DNA of 64,000 nucleotides from Clostridiales bacterium. GTDB taxonomy: Bacteria; Bacillota; Clostridia; Oscillospirales; Acutalibacteraceae. Position numbers and translations under genes: made by a program. Location of the stretch: contig DXXG01000004.1 of NCBI GenBank assembly GCA_019416455.1, forward strand, positions 1-64,000. The letters are read 5' to 3'. Of the stretch, positions 16,534 to 26,751 are shown piece after piece. The notes beneath the pieces were generated by a model. It ran no database searches. It saw only the letters and a list, made by a program, of their open reading frames with translations, and was not told the DNA's origin. Numbering within the stretch: position 1 is the first letter of the stretch; every line of letters starts with the position of its first letter.

Positions 16534-17352
16534 ATGGGGATGTATGACGAGCTGCACAGCTCTGGTAAAAAAGGCAAAAAGCCGGCACATCAGATCACAC
16601 TGGGCACAGTGGTGGAGAACTGGAGCAAAGACCATCCAGGCATGGTGAAAGTCAAGATCCATATGGAGGAATCCTCTGAGAATGTCACGGGTTGGATCCC
16701 CGTTGCGTCGCCGTACAGCGGGGCAAAGTATGGTTTCTATTTTTTGCCGGAGATCGACGATGAAGTGGTCATAGCCTACGATTACGGTGTGGGTGAGTGC
16801 CCTGTGGTGGTGGGCAGTGTCTGGAACAAGGAGAATCTTCCCCCGGAAGGTGCTCCTCAGGAAAAGAACACCATCAAAAAGATCCGTACCAAAGGCGGTC
16901 ACGAGATCGTTTTTGAAGAGACCAAGGACGCGGAGAACATCTGCGTGAAAAGCTCCACTGGATTGTACTTGAAACTGGAGGATAAACCTTCGGTGATCAC
17001 GCTGTCCGATCAGGATGGAAAGAATTATCTGAAGATGGACTGCAAAAACGGCGAGATCACTTTATTGGCAGACCAAAAGATCTCTTTGCAAGCCAACGGC
17101 AAGGAGATGCTTCTGCTGGATGGCAAGGCGGACAAGATCGTGGCCAACGCGAAGCAGATCCAGCTGAAAGCCTCTGCCAGTTTCCAAGCGGAGGGCAAAT
17201 CCACGGAGATCAAGGGCGATTCCACAAAAGTTTCTGCCAACAGCTCCATGGAGGTACAGGGAACCAACACCACGGTCAAGGGCAACGCCAAACTGGGTGT
17301 GGAGAGTTCGGGCATCACGGAAGTGAAGGGCAGTATGGTAAAGATCAACTGA
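16534..17352 (+). CDS. Central spike protein (gpV/VgrG C-terminal-like)
   Basis: 272 residues from ATG 16534, chosen for AAGGAGG just upstream; an upstream GTG-type extension to 16510 is unlikely. Residues ~20-110 form an OB-fold (VVENWSKDHPGMVKVKIHME, VASPYSGAKYGFYFLPEIDD, VVGSVWN). The rest is a repetitive beta-helix spike with short periodic units ending in ITEVKGSMVKIN. It pierces the target membrane, tipped by the PAAR-like protein at 30401. Confidence 0.93.
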   Translation: MGMYDELHSSGKKGKKPAHQITLGTVVENWSKDHPGMVKVKIHMEESSENVTGWIPVASPYSGAKYGFYFLPEIDDEVVIAYDYGVGECPVVVGSVWNKENLPPEGAPQEKNTIKKIRTKGGHEIVFEETKDAENICVKSSTGLYLKLEDKPSVITLSDQDGKNYLKMDCKNGEITLLADQKISLQANGKEMLLLDGKADKIVANAKQIQLKASASFQAEGKSTEIKGDSTKVSANSSMEVQGTNTTVKGNAKLGVESSGITEVKGSMVKIN

Positions 17353-17368
17353 GCTAGGGGGGACAAGC

Positions 17369-17785
17369 GTGCAGGAAAAAGATCAGGCAAAAGAATTTTT
17401 AGGAGTTGGCTGGAAGTTCCCGCCGCAAGTGGACCCTGTGACCGGCCGCATCCAGACCTCCGGCTACGAGGAAAATGTGGCGGAATCGGTCCGGTTGATC
17501 CTTTCCACTCGAAAAGGGGAACGGATGATGAATCCGGAGTTTGGCTGTGGCTTGTTCCAGTACTTGTTTGGAGAGGCGGATTATACGACTCTGGTCCAGA
17601 TGGAACGAGAAGCACAGGACGCTTTGGTCCGCTGGGAGCCCAGGATCCGGGATATCACGGTCCAGGCCCAGATGGATCGGATGGAACCTTCCAAGGTGAA
17701 CCTCTATATCCAGTATTGGGTGCGTTCCACCAATAACCCGTTCAATTTGGTATATCCGTTTTATTTGCAGGAAGGCAATGATTGA
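17369..17785 (+). CDS. Baseplate wedge protein (gp25/GPW family)
   Basis: 138 residues from GTG 17369 behind AGGGGGGA. The gp25 core motif is present: VRLILSTRKGERMMNPEFGC, followed by GLFQYLFGEAD. It belongs to the wedge that triggers sheath contraction. The following gene starts 21 bases later. Confidence 0.93.
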   Translation: MQEKDQAKEFLGVGWKFPPQVDPVTGRIQTSGYEENVAESVRLILSTRKGERMMNPEFGCGLFQYLFGEADYTTLVQMEREAQDALVRWEPRIRDITVQAQMDRMEPSKVNLYIQYWVRSTNNPFNLVYPFYLQEGND

Positions 17786-17805
17786 AAGAAAGGAGAGATG
17801 GCCTG

Positions 17806-20802
17806 ATGAAAGCCCCGGAGCTGGACCGGCGTTCCCACAAGGACGTGCTGGAGCAGATGCAGAAGCTGGCGGAAAGTTACACTCCAGAGTGGCGCTTTGA
17901 TCGAGAGCACCCCGATGTGGGAACGGCTCTGGCGTTGATATACTCGGACATGTTTTCACGGACCATTCGGCTGTTCAACCAGTCCGCACAAAAGAATCAG
18001 ACCTCCTTCTTCAATCATCTGGAGACAGGGATGGATCCGGCCACCCCGGCCTATGGGTATCTGACTTTCACTTTGGCAGGTCAGGTGGATCACGGCGTGG
18101 AGGTACCTCGGGGAACTCAGGCTGTGGCTGAAGGCGTCGAGGGAGACTTGATCTATGAGACGGTGAATGACTTGTATGTCACTCCGGCTCAGGTGGAGAT
18201 CGTGTTCGACACTGACGGCGCGGAGGATCAGATCAGCTGTGTTTACCAGCGGGAAAATTTTGAGTTGGACCCTCAGCCTTTCCCACTGTTTGAAGCGCAG
18301 GGAGATAATTTGCAGCGTCACCGGCTCTACTTTTGCCACGATACCGCGCTGAAACTGGAACGTGGCGCTCAGATCGAGCTGGATTGGGGCGATCAGCTGG
18401 CGGATCCGGATTGGGCGGATCTGAACCGGGACGTGCTGGACCCTGACACTTTGGCGTTCTATTACTATACGGGGGATGGCCAGTGGGCAGAGCTCATGCA
18501 GCGGCCAGGCAGGAATGGTCGAATCCTGCTGGACTATCCTGACGGCGCGGAACCTTTCGCGCCAGCCCGTCTGTTGGGAAAGGACGGTTATTGGATCTGC
18601 TGCGAGGCGCTTCAGGTCCCCAGGCTGGAGAACTTGTCCCTTTCCCGCTTCTCACTGCGGACTCAGGGAAACGATCTGCTGCCGGACGTGATCCATGCCG
18701 CAGGAACAGATCAGGACCAGCACAGCTATTTCCCCTTTGGGGAGCGTATGGGACTCTCTGACGCGGTGTATTTTGGGTCGGAAGAGGTGCTCTGCAAACG
18801 GGGCGCTCAAGTGCAGCTGCAATTCAACATGGATTTTCTTCGGATCCCAGTGGAGATCGATCCCCAGAAACCTCAAATCGACTGGAAAATGATCATGAAG
18901 CGGTCGGATTTTCAGCCGGATATGGAATATGACGTGACGATCGACGAGGTCGTCTGGGAGTATTTCAACGGTCAAGGCTGGAGCCGTTTGTTCCCTGACC
19001 AGCGTTACAGTGACATCTTTACCACCCGGTACGGTACGGTGGGACAGGTGAAACTGATGGATTTTGTTTGCCCTCAGGATATAGAGCGGATCATTGTCAA
19101 CTCCCACGACACCTTTTTCATCCGGGCAAGGATCTTGAAGATCAACAATCTTTACAAGACGAAAGGCCACTTCATCACACCGTTGCTTTCGGAAACAATG
19201 TTTTCCTACCAGTATCCCCAGCCTGGGATCAGTCCTTTACAAGTAGCTTGGGAAAACAATCTGGAGCTGGAGGACTGGAGCGGCTGTCAGATGCCGATCA
19301 ATCCCTTCCAGCGTATGGAACAGCAGAAGAGAGCGATCTATTTTGGATGGGAGATTCCACCGGTGGGCGGACCTATCAAGTTGTTTTTCCAGATGAAGAG
19401 CACTTTGGCGGATCTGGCCCCGGATCTTGCTTGGGAATACTGGAATGGAACTGGCTGGCGAGAGCTGAACTTGGTAGATGAGACCGCCGGCTTGACGAAA
19501 AGCGGATTGATCACCATGATCGGCAGCCCGGATTTTGCCCGGTGCCCCCTGTGGGGAAGGGATCTGTACTGGATCCGGGTGACCGACCGGCAGAACGTAT
19601 ACCGCAGGGAAGGACGCCGCAAGGGATACCCTCTGGTGGTAGGAATGTTTCCCAACACCACCCGTATCCTCAACATCCGGACCAGAGAGGAAGCGCTGTT
19701 CTCTATTGAGCCACATCAGGAGAACTTGCGCTGTCAGCTTCCGGACCGTCACCTGTATCAGGTGGAAGTCTGGGTTTGTGAGACTGGTCAGCTGGAAACT
19801 CGGGAACTGGAACGTTTGGAACGGGAGCGGCGAGTGCGGAAGGAGACGGACGGCAGCGGTACGGTGCAGCAGATCTGGGTGCTCTGGAAGGAAACCGAAG
19901 ATTTTGTCCTCACCGACGGCAGCAGCCGTTGTTATCGCGTGGACCGCAATGAGGGAGCCATTTTCTTCTCCGATGGGGTCCATGGAAAAATCCCAGCGGC
20001 GCAGCCGGGGGAGAGTATCCGAGTGCTCTATTCCACCGGAGGCGGCCAGGAGGGCAATCAGGAGACCGGCGCCATCAACCGGCTGAATCGGAACATCCCT
20101 TATATCAGTGAGGTGTTTAACCCGGAACCTACTGTGGGCGGCAGCGATCAAGAGACCGCGGACGAAGCCATGGCCCGCACAGCGTCCTCCTTCAGCCATA
20201 GATTCCGGGCAGTGACTGCTAGGGATTATGAAAATCTGGCCCGTCAGGCGCATCGGTCGGTATTCCGGGCAAAGTGCTTTTCAGGTTATGACGGAAAAGG
20301 CTGCCGCTGCCCGGGCGCGGTGACTTTGGTGCTGCTTCAGAAAGATTATTTTGGCAGCCGGAAATATTTTGACCTGGTTCAGAATCAGGTGCTGCAATTC
20401 CTTGATGGAAAGGTGAGCGACAGCTTATTGGAATCCGGAAAGCTGTATGTGGTGGAACCTCAGTTTTTGGAATTGCGGGTCAAGGCGGAGATCTATGTAG
20501 AGAGCTTTGACCAGATCTTCCAGGTGCGTCATGATACGGAATGGGCCTTAGCCAAGTTCATCGATCCCATCCACGGCAATTTTGATGGGGGAGGCTGGAC
20601 CATCGGCACCATCCCCAATGTGACGCAGCTGACAAATGTGATAAAGAGCGTGGCGAATATCAGTCAGATCAAATCGGTCTCCCTTTCAGCGTATCTGCTG
20701 GCAAGCGGCGGCCGTCAGGAGATCAATCTGGATCATCAGGATCAGTACCGGTTTGCACTGCCTGTCAGCGGTACACACGATCTTTATCTGACTCTGGGAT
20801 GA
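17806..20802 (+). CDS. Baseplate J-like protein (Afp11-like wedge subunit)
   Basis: 998 residues from ATG 17806 behind AAAGGAGAG; an earlier TTG at 17782 overlaps the gp25 stop but has no spacing to a site. The N-terminus (YTPEWRFDREHPDVGTALAL) and C-terminal region (ETADEAMARTASSFSHRFRA, then VTARDYENLARQAH) are typical of baseplate J/gp6 proteins. With the next gene it should build the wedge ring around the hub. Confidence 0.92.
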   Translation: MKAPELDRRSHKDVLEQMQKLAESYTPEWRFDREHPDVGTALALIYSDMFSRTIRLFNQSAQKNQTSFFNHLETGMDPATPAYGYLTFTLAGQVDHGVEVPRGTQAVAEGVEGDLIYETVNDLYVTPAQVEIVFDTDGAEDQISCVYQRENFELDPQPFPLFEAQGDNLQRHRLYFCHDTALKLERGAQIELDWGDQLADPDWADLNRDVLDPDTLAFYYYTGDGQWAELMQRPGRNGRILLDYPDGAEPFAPARLLGKDGYWICCEALQVPRLENLSLSRFSLRTQGNDLLPDVIHAAGTDQDQHSYFPFGERMGLSDAVYFGSEEVLCKRGAQVQLQFNMDFLRIPVEIDPQKPQIDWKMIMKRSDFQPDMEYDVTIDEVVWEYFNGQGWSRLFPDQRYSDIFTTRYGTVGQVKLMDFVCPQDIERIIVNSHDTFFIRARILKINNLYKTKGHFITPLLSETMFSYQYPQPGISPLQVAWENNLELEDWSGCQMPINPFQRMEQQKRAIYFGWEIPPVGGPIKLFFQMKSTLADLAPDLAWEYWNGTGWRELNLVDETAGLTKSGLITMIGSPDFARCPLWGRDLYWIRVTDRQNVYRREGRRKGYPLVVGMFPNTTRILNIRTREEALFSIEPHQENLRCQLPDRHLYQVEVWVCETGQLETRELERLERERRVRKETDGSGTVQQIWVLWKETEDFVLTDGSSRCYRVDRNEGAIFFSDGVHGKIPAAQPGESIRVLYSTGGGQEGNQETGAINRLNRNIPYISEVFNPEPTVGGSDQETADEAMARTASSFSHRFRAVTARDYENLARQAHRSVFRAKCFSGYDGKGCRCPGAVTLVLLQKDYFGSRKYFDLVQNQVLQFLDGKVSDSLLESGKLYVVEPQFLELRVKAEIYVESFDQIFQVRHDTEWALAKFIDPIHGNFDGGGWTIGTIPNVTQLTNVIKSVANISQIKSVSLSAYLLASGGRQEINLDHQDQYRFALPVSGTHDLYLTLG

Positions 20803-20854
20803 AGCGGTCATCCTTTAGAAAGCCCAGATCATTGACGAAAAGAGGTGGAGCATT

Positions 20855-22930
20855 TTGCTGCCGGAAATTTCATTGGACCAACAGAGTTTTCGGGATATTT
20901 TAGACGACGCCATAAAGCAGATTTCCAGGATTTACCCCGCATGGACCAACTATAACGGGGCTGATCCGGGCATTACGCTGCTGGAATTGTTTTCTTGGTT
21001 CCAGGAGATGCAGCAGTATCATCTGGACCAGATCGGAGAGAAAAACCAGCGGAAATTCCTGAAGCTTTTAGGTGTGCGGCCCCAGAGAATGCAGCCATCT
21101 TCCGCGCTGATCCATGTCACTGGGCTCCAGGACGATCTGCTCCTGCGGGAGTCGGAATGTTTTTTTGCCGGGCACATCCCGTTTGAGACGGTGGGACGTC
21201 AGCAGCTGGTCAAGGCAAAAGTGGTGCTTGGCCGGTCCACAGTCCGGGGAAAGAGCAGCGACTGGGATCTTCTCCGAGTGGAACCCGGCGGCAAGATCCA
21301 GTTCGCGCCTTTTGGACGGCGTCCGCAAAAAGACGATATTTTTTCCTTAGGCTTCGATGCTCCCCTGCCCACGGGGAAACAGATCTCTTTGTATCTGGAG
21401 ATCTTTGACGGCCATTCGGTGAGTCGAAACCCCATTCGGGAAGGAGACGGTTTTCAACCTCTGGCAAAGCTGCGTTGGGAGATGTACACCTCTCAAGGCT
21501 GGAAGGAACTGACACTGCTGGAAGACAGTTCTTATCAGATGTTGCAAAGCGGATTCCTGCGTTTTTGTCTGGAGGATTCCATGGCGCCCGGAGAGAACGG
21601 TCTGTACTGGCTGCGGGCAGTGGTAGAACAAAGCTGGTACGAGGTGGCGCCGATCCTGACGGGAGTGTATGGGAATCTGTTAGAAGTGTCTCAAAAGAAC
21701 ACGCTTGCGGACTTCCGGGAATACCCCGCAGTTCCTGGTGAGACAGCGGAGATTCCTTTGGACCACCGGTTGGAGGACCAGTATCTGTTCCTTCTCCGAG
21801 AGGCAGAAGGGTATCGGGAATTGGCAGAGGACCGTGTACAGTTTGAGCCTCAGGCGGACGGCAGTATGACAGCTTTTGTTCCAGTGGAGCAAGGTGCGCA
21901 AGCTGTGCGGGTTCTGTTCTGGGACGCCGCTTCTTTGCGGGAACTGCTGGTAGCATGGGCCGACGGTTTCCCAGGGCAGAGCTATCGGGTGGAAGCTGCG
22001 GGGATACTGGCGGAAGAACTGGAAGTATTGGTAAAAGAACCTGACGGTCTCTGGCACGTTTGGACCCAGGTGGATGATTTTGACAGTTCTACTCCGGAAG
22101 ACCGGCACTTTTGTTATGACGAGACCCTGGGTCGTCTCAGTTTTGGCAACGGTGAGCAGGGAATGGCGCCAGAGGGCCAGATCCGTTTGGAACGGGCGGT
22201 GGTCAGCGAAGGCGTGGACGGAAACGTCAAACAGCAGCAGATCAACAGCAGCCCTGCTCTTCCGCCAGACGCTCAGGTGACCAACTACTGGCTGGCCACA
22301 GGCGGCAGACAGGGAGAAACACTTCCCCAATGCTTCCTGCGTGCCAGAAAGCAGTTTCACCACTCGGAGCGGGCGGTGACCGCGGAAGATTATGAAGAGA
22401 AAGTCCGCAGCGCGCCGGGGCTGATGATCCAAAATTGCCGGTGCGTGCCTGTGTCCCGGCTTCCTCAGAAAGAGGGCGTAGGGGACAACGGCGTAGCAGT
22501 CGTGGTACAGCCTTTTTCCGACGGTCGGAGAGACAAGCTCAACGAGGGATACTTTCGGAACTTGTATAGCTTGCTGGACCGCTATCGTTTACTGGGGACC
22601 CGGGTACGGGTCCTATCTCCAGAGTATATCGGCATTACGGTCTACGCGGAGATCCATATCAGGCCTTATTATCAGGGTGCGGAACAACGTGTCCGAGAGA
22701 CCGTGGAGCGGTTTTTCCGCACGGCGGACTGGATCTTTGGAGAGCCAGTCCAGTACAGCGCTTTGTACGGGTGTTTGGATACGCTGGATTGCGTGCTGGC
22801 AGTGGAATCCCTCATCATGGAAGCCAGGGGTTCCGGGGTCAGCCGGAACCGGAGCGGGGACGTGATTTTGCCCCCTAACGGTCTGGTGTTTTTGAGCCGT
22901 GCAGAGTATAATTGGAAAGACGGGGAATAA
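20855..22930 (+). CDS. Baseplate J-like protein (Afp12-like wedge subunit)
   Basis: 691 residues from TTG 20855 with AGAGGTGGAG upstream. N-terminal motif YPAWTNYNGADPGITLLELF and later FHHSERAVTAEDYEEKVRSA match the second, shorter baseplate J protein of CIS loci. It should partner with the 998-residue protein before it. Confidence 0.9.
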   Translation: MLPEISLDQQSFRDILDDAIKQISRIYPAWTNYNGADPGITLLELFSWFQEMQQYHLDQIGEKNQRKFLKLLGVRPQRMQPSSALIHVTGLQDDLLLRESECFFAGHIPFETVGRQQLVKAKVVLGRSTVRGKSSDWDLLRVEPGGKIQFAPFGRRPQKDDIFSLGFDAPLPTGKQISLYLEIFDGHSVSRNPIREGDGFQPLAKLRWEMYTSQGWKELTLLEDSSYQMLQSGFLRFCLEDSMAPGENGLYWLRAVVEQSWYEVAPILTGVYGNLLEVSQKNTLADFREYPAVPGETAEIPLDHRLEDQYLFLLREAEGYRELAEDRVQFEPQADGSMTAFVPVEQGAQAVRVLFWDAASLRELLVAWADGFPGQSYRVEAAGILAEELEVLVKEPDGLWHVWTQVDDFDSSTPEDRHFCYDETLGRLSFGNGEQGMAPEGQIRLERAVVSEGVDGNVKQQQINSSPALPPDAQVTNYWLATGGRQGETLPQCFLRARKQFHHSERAVTAEDYEEKVRSAPGLMIQNCRCVPVSRLPQKEGVGDNGVAVVVQPFSDGRRDKLNEGYFRNLYSLLDRYRLLGTRVRVLSPEYIGITVYAEIHIRPYYQGAEQRVRETVERFFRTADWIFGEPVQYSALYGCLDTLDCVLAVESLIMEARGSGVSRNRSGDVILPPNGLVFLSRAEYNWKDGE

Positions 22931-22940
22931 GGGGGGCGTC

Positions 22941-24092
22941 ATGAGAGCGACTGAGAAATACTTCCTATTCAATAAGCGCCCTGATTTTCAGCGGGGAGTG
23001 TGGCAGAACCTCCGCTGGGAGGACCGGGGGCTGTGCCTTGCGGATCCTGACGGTCCCCGCGGTGTGTATCTTTCTCCCTTGCTGGACAGCCGTGAGCGGG
23101 AAACGGACTGGCATCGTGGCCTGATCAAAAGTCACAGCTTGGGGGACGGTTCCCTGATCTTCTCCTTTTATTGCAGTGACTCTCCCGAACTGATCGATCA
23201 GCAGGGCCGGTCTTGGAAGCTTTCCGAGTACCTGAAAACTGACCAGGTGGAGCTGTGGGAGAAAGAACAGACTTTGCAACCTTATCTGGTGCGCCGGATC
23301 CAAGATCCGAAAGACGTGCTGCTTCACGATATTTCCGGCAGGTATCTGTGGTTTGAGATTCAGTTTTTCGGCCAGCAGGGACGCTCTCCCTCTGTGGCAG
23401 GGGTGAAGCTGTTGTTCCCAAAAGCCAGCTGGCTGGACTATTTGCCCGAGGTCTACCAACGGGATGCCGGCGGTTTCTTAGACAGATATCTTTCACTGTT
23501 CCAGTCTCTTTACGACGATCTGGAGGAGGAGATCCGTCAAGTGTCCTCTTCGCTGGAACTGGACACGGCGGGAAAGGAATTCCTGGAATGGCTGGCTGGA
23601 TGGCTGGGCATGGAAGAGGGATACCTCTGGGAGGAAGAGAAGCTGCGCTACCTTCTGCGACACGCTATGGAGTTTTATTCCAGGAAGGGAACAGTGGAAT
23701 CCCTAAAGCGTCTGGTCAAGCTCTCTACCGGAACGGAGCCCTATGTGGTGGAACAGCATCAGCTGGAAGCGTTTCGACGGGATGTGGTCCAGATGGCCCG
23801 GCTCAAACGGCTCTATGGGGAGGATCCCACGGTGGTGACGGTATGTCTGCCTGCCAGTGCGGTGCCCACTAACAGAGAATTTCAGACGTTGATGAAGCAG
23901 ATGGAACAGGTGAAGCCTGCTCAGGTGGAGATTCAGTTGGTGCTGCTGAAACCGTATCTGTTTTTGGATGGTTATACATATTTGGGTGTCAACAGTGTTT
24001 TGGGGCGTTATGAGCCCTTGCATTTGGATGGGCATTCCACTGTACCGCTGATTACCGTTGGCGGGTCAGAAGAAAGGGAGGATCGGACTTGA
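22941..24092 (+). CDS. CIS tail protein (P2 gpI-like)
   Basis: 383 residues from ATG 22941 behind AAGGGGGGCGTC. The central region LPEVYQRDAGGFLDRYLSLF, LYDDLEEEI, FLEWLAGWLGMEE and YSRKGTVESLKRLV is the hallmark of the CIS/phage tail protein that follows the baseplate J proteins. It likely closes the wedge or anchors peripheral parts. It overlaps the next gene by 4 bases, so translation is coupled. Confidence 0.87.
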   Translation: MRATEKYFLFNKRPDFQRGVWQNLRWEDRGLCLADPDGPRGVYLSPLLDSRERETDWHRGLIKSHSLGDGSLIFSFYCSDSPELIDQQGRSWKLSEYLKTDQVELWEKEQTLQPYLVRRIQDPKDVLLHDISGRYLWFEIQFFGQQGRSPSVAGVKLLFPKASWLDYLPEVYQRDAGGFLDRYLSLFQSLYDDLEEEIRQVSSSLELDTAGKEFLEWLAGWLGMEEGYLWEEEKLRYLLRHAMEFYSRKGTVESLKRLVKLSTGTEPYVVEQHQLEAFRRDVVQMARLKRLYGEDPTVVTVCLPASAVPTNREFQTLMKQMEQVKPAQVEIQLVLLKPYLFLDGYTYLGVNSVLGRYEPLHLDGHSTVPLITVGGSEEREDRT

Positions 24093-25870
24093 AAAACTTA
24101 AAGTACTTTCCATTTGAGAGAAACCGCTATTTTTACGGGAAATTGCTGACGGTGGATGACTTTGAAACCGAGCAGAAATATATGAACGACAAGCGCAGGA
24201 TGATCAACCGGTTCTTGCTGGGCACGGGTGTGGTGTGCGGCATGAACGTGGTGGAGGTGGATACGAAGAGCGTTTCCATCGAAATGGGTCTGGCGCTGGA
24301 CTTCTCCGGCAGAGAGATCGTCATTGACATGCCTGTCATCAAACGGCTGGAGTTGATCGACGGTTTCCACAACGGGGAAACCGAGTTGGAAGAGAGCGGC
24401 AACTACGACGAGACGCTGTATCTGTGCGTGGAGTATTCCGAAACGAAAAAAGATCCGGTCCACAATATCGCCGGCGGTGGGACCTCCCTGCAAAAGGTGG
24501 AACATAACAAGTACCAGGAAGGGTACCATCTGTTCATTACGGATAAGGCGCCGGACGAGACCCGTTTCGGTATGATCGGGAGCTATCAGGACTGGCAGAC
24601 GCTCTACTGGGACAATGGAATCCGCATCCAGCAGATCTGCCCCAAATATGCTTCCGCGCAGGAGGAGACGGAACTGACCGTGGTGGTGGAGAACTTCGGT
24701 CAGAGCCAGCCGGTGCGTTTTTCCTATGAGTTGGAGCTGACTTACCTGAACTATCAGGGAAGCAACCATCTGACTGTGGAGTTTGACGAGAGCAAACTGG
24801 AAAAGAGCAACCGATACACCCTGCGTTTCCCGGTGAAGGCAATGCCTGTGGACGGCGCTCGGGGAACGGCTGCGGTCAAGGCTGGTTCTGTGTCTCTGTG
24901 GCTGGGACCGACTCAGCTTTCGCCAGAGATCCAGGCGGAAAGCGGCGTTCAGATCATTCACGGCGATGTGAAAGAAGCCATTCTGCATCACTACTACAAC
25001 AGCGCGATGGAAGAGATCGCGGAGAACAGCGAGCAGCCCAGCATTTGTCTGGCGCGGATCCAGCTGATTCGCAGCAAGAACCGGTATTCCATCCGCAGTG
25101 TGGAAAGTTTGGCATCTCGCCAGGCAGTACTCAACCTGCCCTTGGTTTCCGTGCTCAACCAGTTTACCGGCCGGGAACTGGAACGGCTGAGCGAGAACCG
25201 TCCTGCCAAAGAGCTCTCCACTGCTGGAGAGACCGCTCTGGCAGCCCACCGCCAGGATCTGCAATGGAGCACAGGCGTTGTGCGCATGGACTTGGGTCTG
25301 GGCGGCAAAAAAGGCCAGCGGTTCTTCTCGGAGGAGATCTCCCATGGCTTGGGACTGGGAGCGGTAACTATTCTGCTTTCCATGGAAAGTGTTACCGATC
25401 CTGGCAGGATCCTTTATTCCGGATCCCCTGAGATCTTTGATCTGGAAAATGACCAGTTCGGCGCGGAGCTGGCCTCTCAGCTGGATATGAGCAAGGGCGT
25501 GTTTCGCATTGGTCTGCGGCTGACGGCAGCATCGCCCCAGAGATATGTGACTGTCCGGTGGACCGCGTTGCGGGACAAGGCCGACTCGCCGGAGGAAAAG
25601 ACCCAGGCTCAGCTCTTTATCAAGCCCAATATGGCGGAGTTGCGTACCCGGGAAAGCCTTTCCTTTGAAGCTGTCTGCCCCAAGATGCCCGACCAGCGGG
25701 TGCGCTGGACCGTAAAGAGCGCTGAAGGCGGCGCCATCGACAAAAATGGGCTCTATACTGCTCCCAACACAGCTGGGGTCTATGAGATCGTTGCCCAATC
25801 CATTTCTGATCCGAAAATGACGGCTTCCGCGTTTGCTGTGGTGCGGGATCCTTCAGGTACAAAGGAGTGA
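24089..25870 (+). CDS. CIS baseplate-associated protein with C-terminal Ig-like domain
   Basis: 593 residues from TTG 24089 behind AAGGGAGG. The N-terminus (RNRYFYGKLLTVDDFETEQK, then NRFLLGTGVVCGMNV) is a pattern I associate with CIS and tail loci; its exact function is unknown to me. Residues ~505-590 resemble a bacterial Ig-like domain (WTVKSAEGGAIDKNGLYTAP, then AGVYEIVAQS), a common surface-binding module. In the absence of an obvious fibre it is one candidate for target contact; that is inference. Confidence 0.72.
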   Translation: MKNLKYFPFERNRYFYGKLLTVDDFETEQKYMNDKRRMINRFLLGTGVVCGMNVVEVDTKSVSIEMGLALDFSGREIVIDMPVIKRLELIDGFHNGETELEESGNYDETLYLCVEYSETKKDPVHNIAGGGTSLQKVEHNKYQEGYHLFITDKAPDETRFGMIGSYQDWQTLYWDNGIRIQQICPKYASAQEETELTVVVENFGQSQPVRFSYELELTYLNYQGSNHLTVEFDESKLEKSNRYTLRFPVKAMPVDGARGTAAVKAGSVSLWLGPTQLSPEIQAESGVQIIHGDVKEAILHHYYNSAMEEIAENSEQPSICLARIQLIRSKNRYSIRSVESLASRQAVLNLPLVSVLNQFTGRELERLSENRPAKELSTAGETALAAHRQDLQWSTGVVRMDLGLGGKKGQRFFSEEISHGLGLGAVTILLSMESVTDPGRILYSGSPEIFDLENDQFGAELASQLDMSKGVFRIGLRLTAASPQRYVTVRWTALRDKADSPEEKTQAQLFIKPNMAELRTRESLSFEAVCPKMPDQRVRWTVKSAEGGAIDKNGLYTAPNTAGVYEIVAQSISDPKMTASAFAVVRDPSGTKE

Positions 25871-25874
25871 GACC

Positions 25875-26741
25875 ATGCTGATCCAATCGCTGGAACAGAC
25901 CTTTACCGTGATCCAACTGCTCAGCAGCAGTGACCTTTCGGTCAGCTACTTGTGCAGAGATTACGCCCAGCAAAATCCCAGCGATTATCTTCTGGTGCAG
26001 GTGAAGGAACCGGAGCTGGTCAAACGGATCGTACCGGTTTTTATGGAGTTTACCCGGGAGGATACTTTCAAGGACTTTGCAGGGAGTTTTCCAAAAGATG
26101 GCAGTGTGTATGGGGTGTTCCATTACAGCAGTTTTCCCACTTGGGCGCAAAAGCGGGAGCGGGAGAGCTGCGGGCTGATGGAGCGGCTGGAAATCGCGAA
26201 AAATCTCTTGGATAAAATGCTGCTTTACCGAATGCCCTTGTATTTCCAAAGACATGTGCTCACCCCGGACCGAGTGTGTGTGGCGCCGTCTTTGGAGATC
26301 GGCTTCCGGTATGAACTGCAAGATATAGGCTTTTGCTTCTCTGTCACACAGGAACAAGTTTCTCTGGCGTTTCAACAGTTTTTCGAGGATCTGTTTTCTG
26401 AGGAACTGGAATTGCAGAGCAGCCAAAGTTTGGAGGAGTTCGTGCTGGACTGTGTAAAAGCAGACAGTTTGGAGGACCTGTACCGCCGCTTTATCCCGTT
26501 GTACCAGTCTTTGCGGGAACAGCTTGGTAAGCCTCAAACCAGACCTCCCCAAAGAAACAGTAAGGCTTTTCAGATTTGGGAGATCGTAAAGGACGCGGTC
26601 AGGCTCTTACGTCCTGTTCTGGCGGCGGCAGTGATCCTAGCGGTGATTATTTACCTCATCGCCACTTGGAATGTGGGCAGTCAGCAGGCAGACGGCGCTG
26701 GGACAATTTCTTACATAGGGACGGTAGAGATTAAAGAATAG
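25875..26741 (+). CDS. Bitopic membrane protein of the CIS locus, possibly pseudokinase-like
   Basis: 288 residues from ATG 25875 behind AAAGGAGTGAGACC. A ~240-residue N-terminal cytoplasmic-type domain is followed by one membrane helix (~243-264, VLAAAVILAVIIYLIATW) and a ~24-residue tail. The N-terminal lines (SYLCRDYAQ, then YLLVQVKE) recall a degenerate kinase N-lobe, and the overall plan resembles EssB/YukC of type VII secretion. This likeness is by eye only. It sits directly before the MORN membrane protein, so the two may form a membrane anchor. Confidence 0.6.
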   Translation: MLIQSLEQTFTVIQLLSSSDLSVSYLCRDYAQQNPSDYLLVQVKEPELVKRIVPVFMEFTREDTFKDFAGSFPKDGSVYGVFHYSSFPTWAQKRERESCGLMERLEIAKNLLDKMLLYRMPLYFQRHVLTPDRVCVAPSLEIGFRYELQDIGFCFSVTQEQVSLAFQQFFEDLFSEELELQSSQSLEEFVLDCVKADSLEDLYRRFIPLYQSLREQLGKPQTRPPQRNSKAFQIWEIVKDAVRLLRPVLAAAVILAVIIYLIATWNVGSQQADGAGTISYIGTVEIKE

Positions 26742-26751
26742 GGGGTGCGAG

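Noticed and set aside
16534..17352. Reading hub and spike as a type VI secretion VgrG
   Set aside because: Hub and spike are separate genes, and no TssJLM, TssK or ClpV genes are nearby; the gene order is that of extracellular-type CIS.
24098..25798. 566-codon minus-strand frame opposite the CIS baseplate-associated gene
   Set aside because: No start site, no family likeness, and the plus-strand gene has recognisable motifs and coupling to its neighbour.
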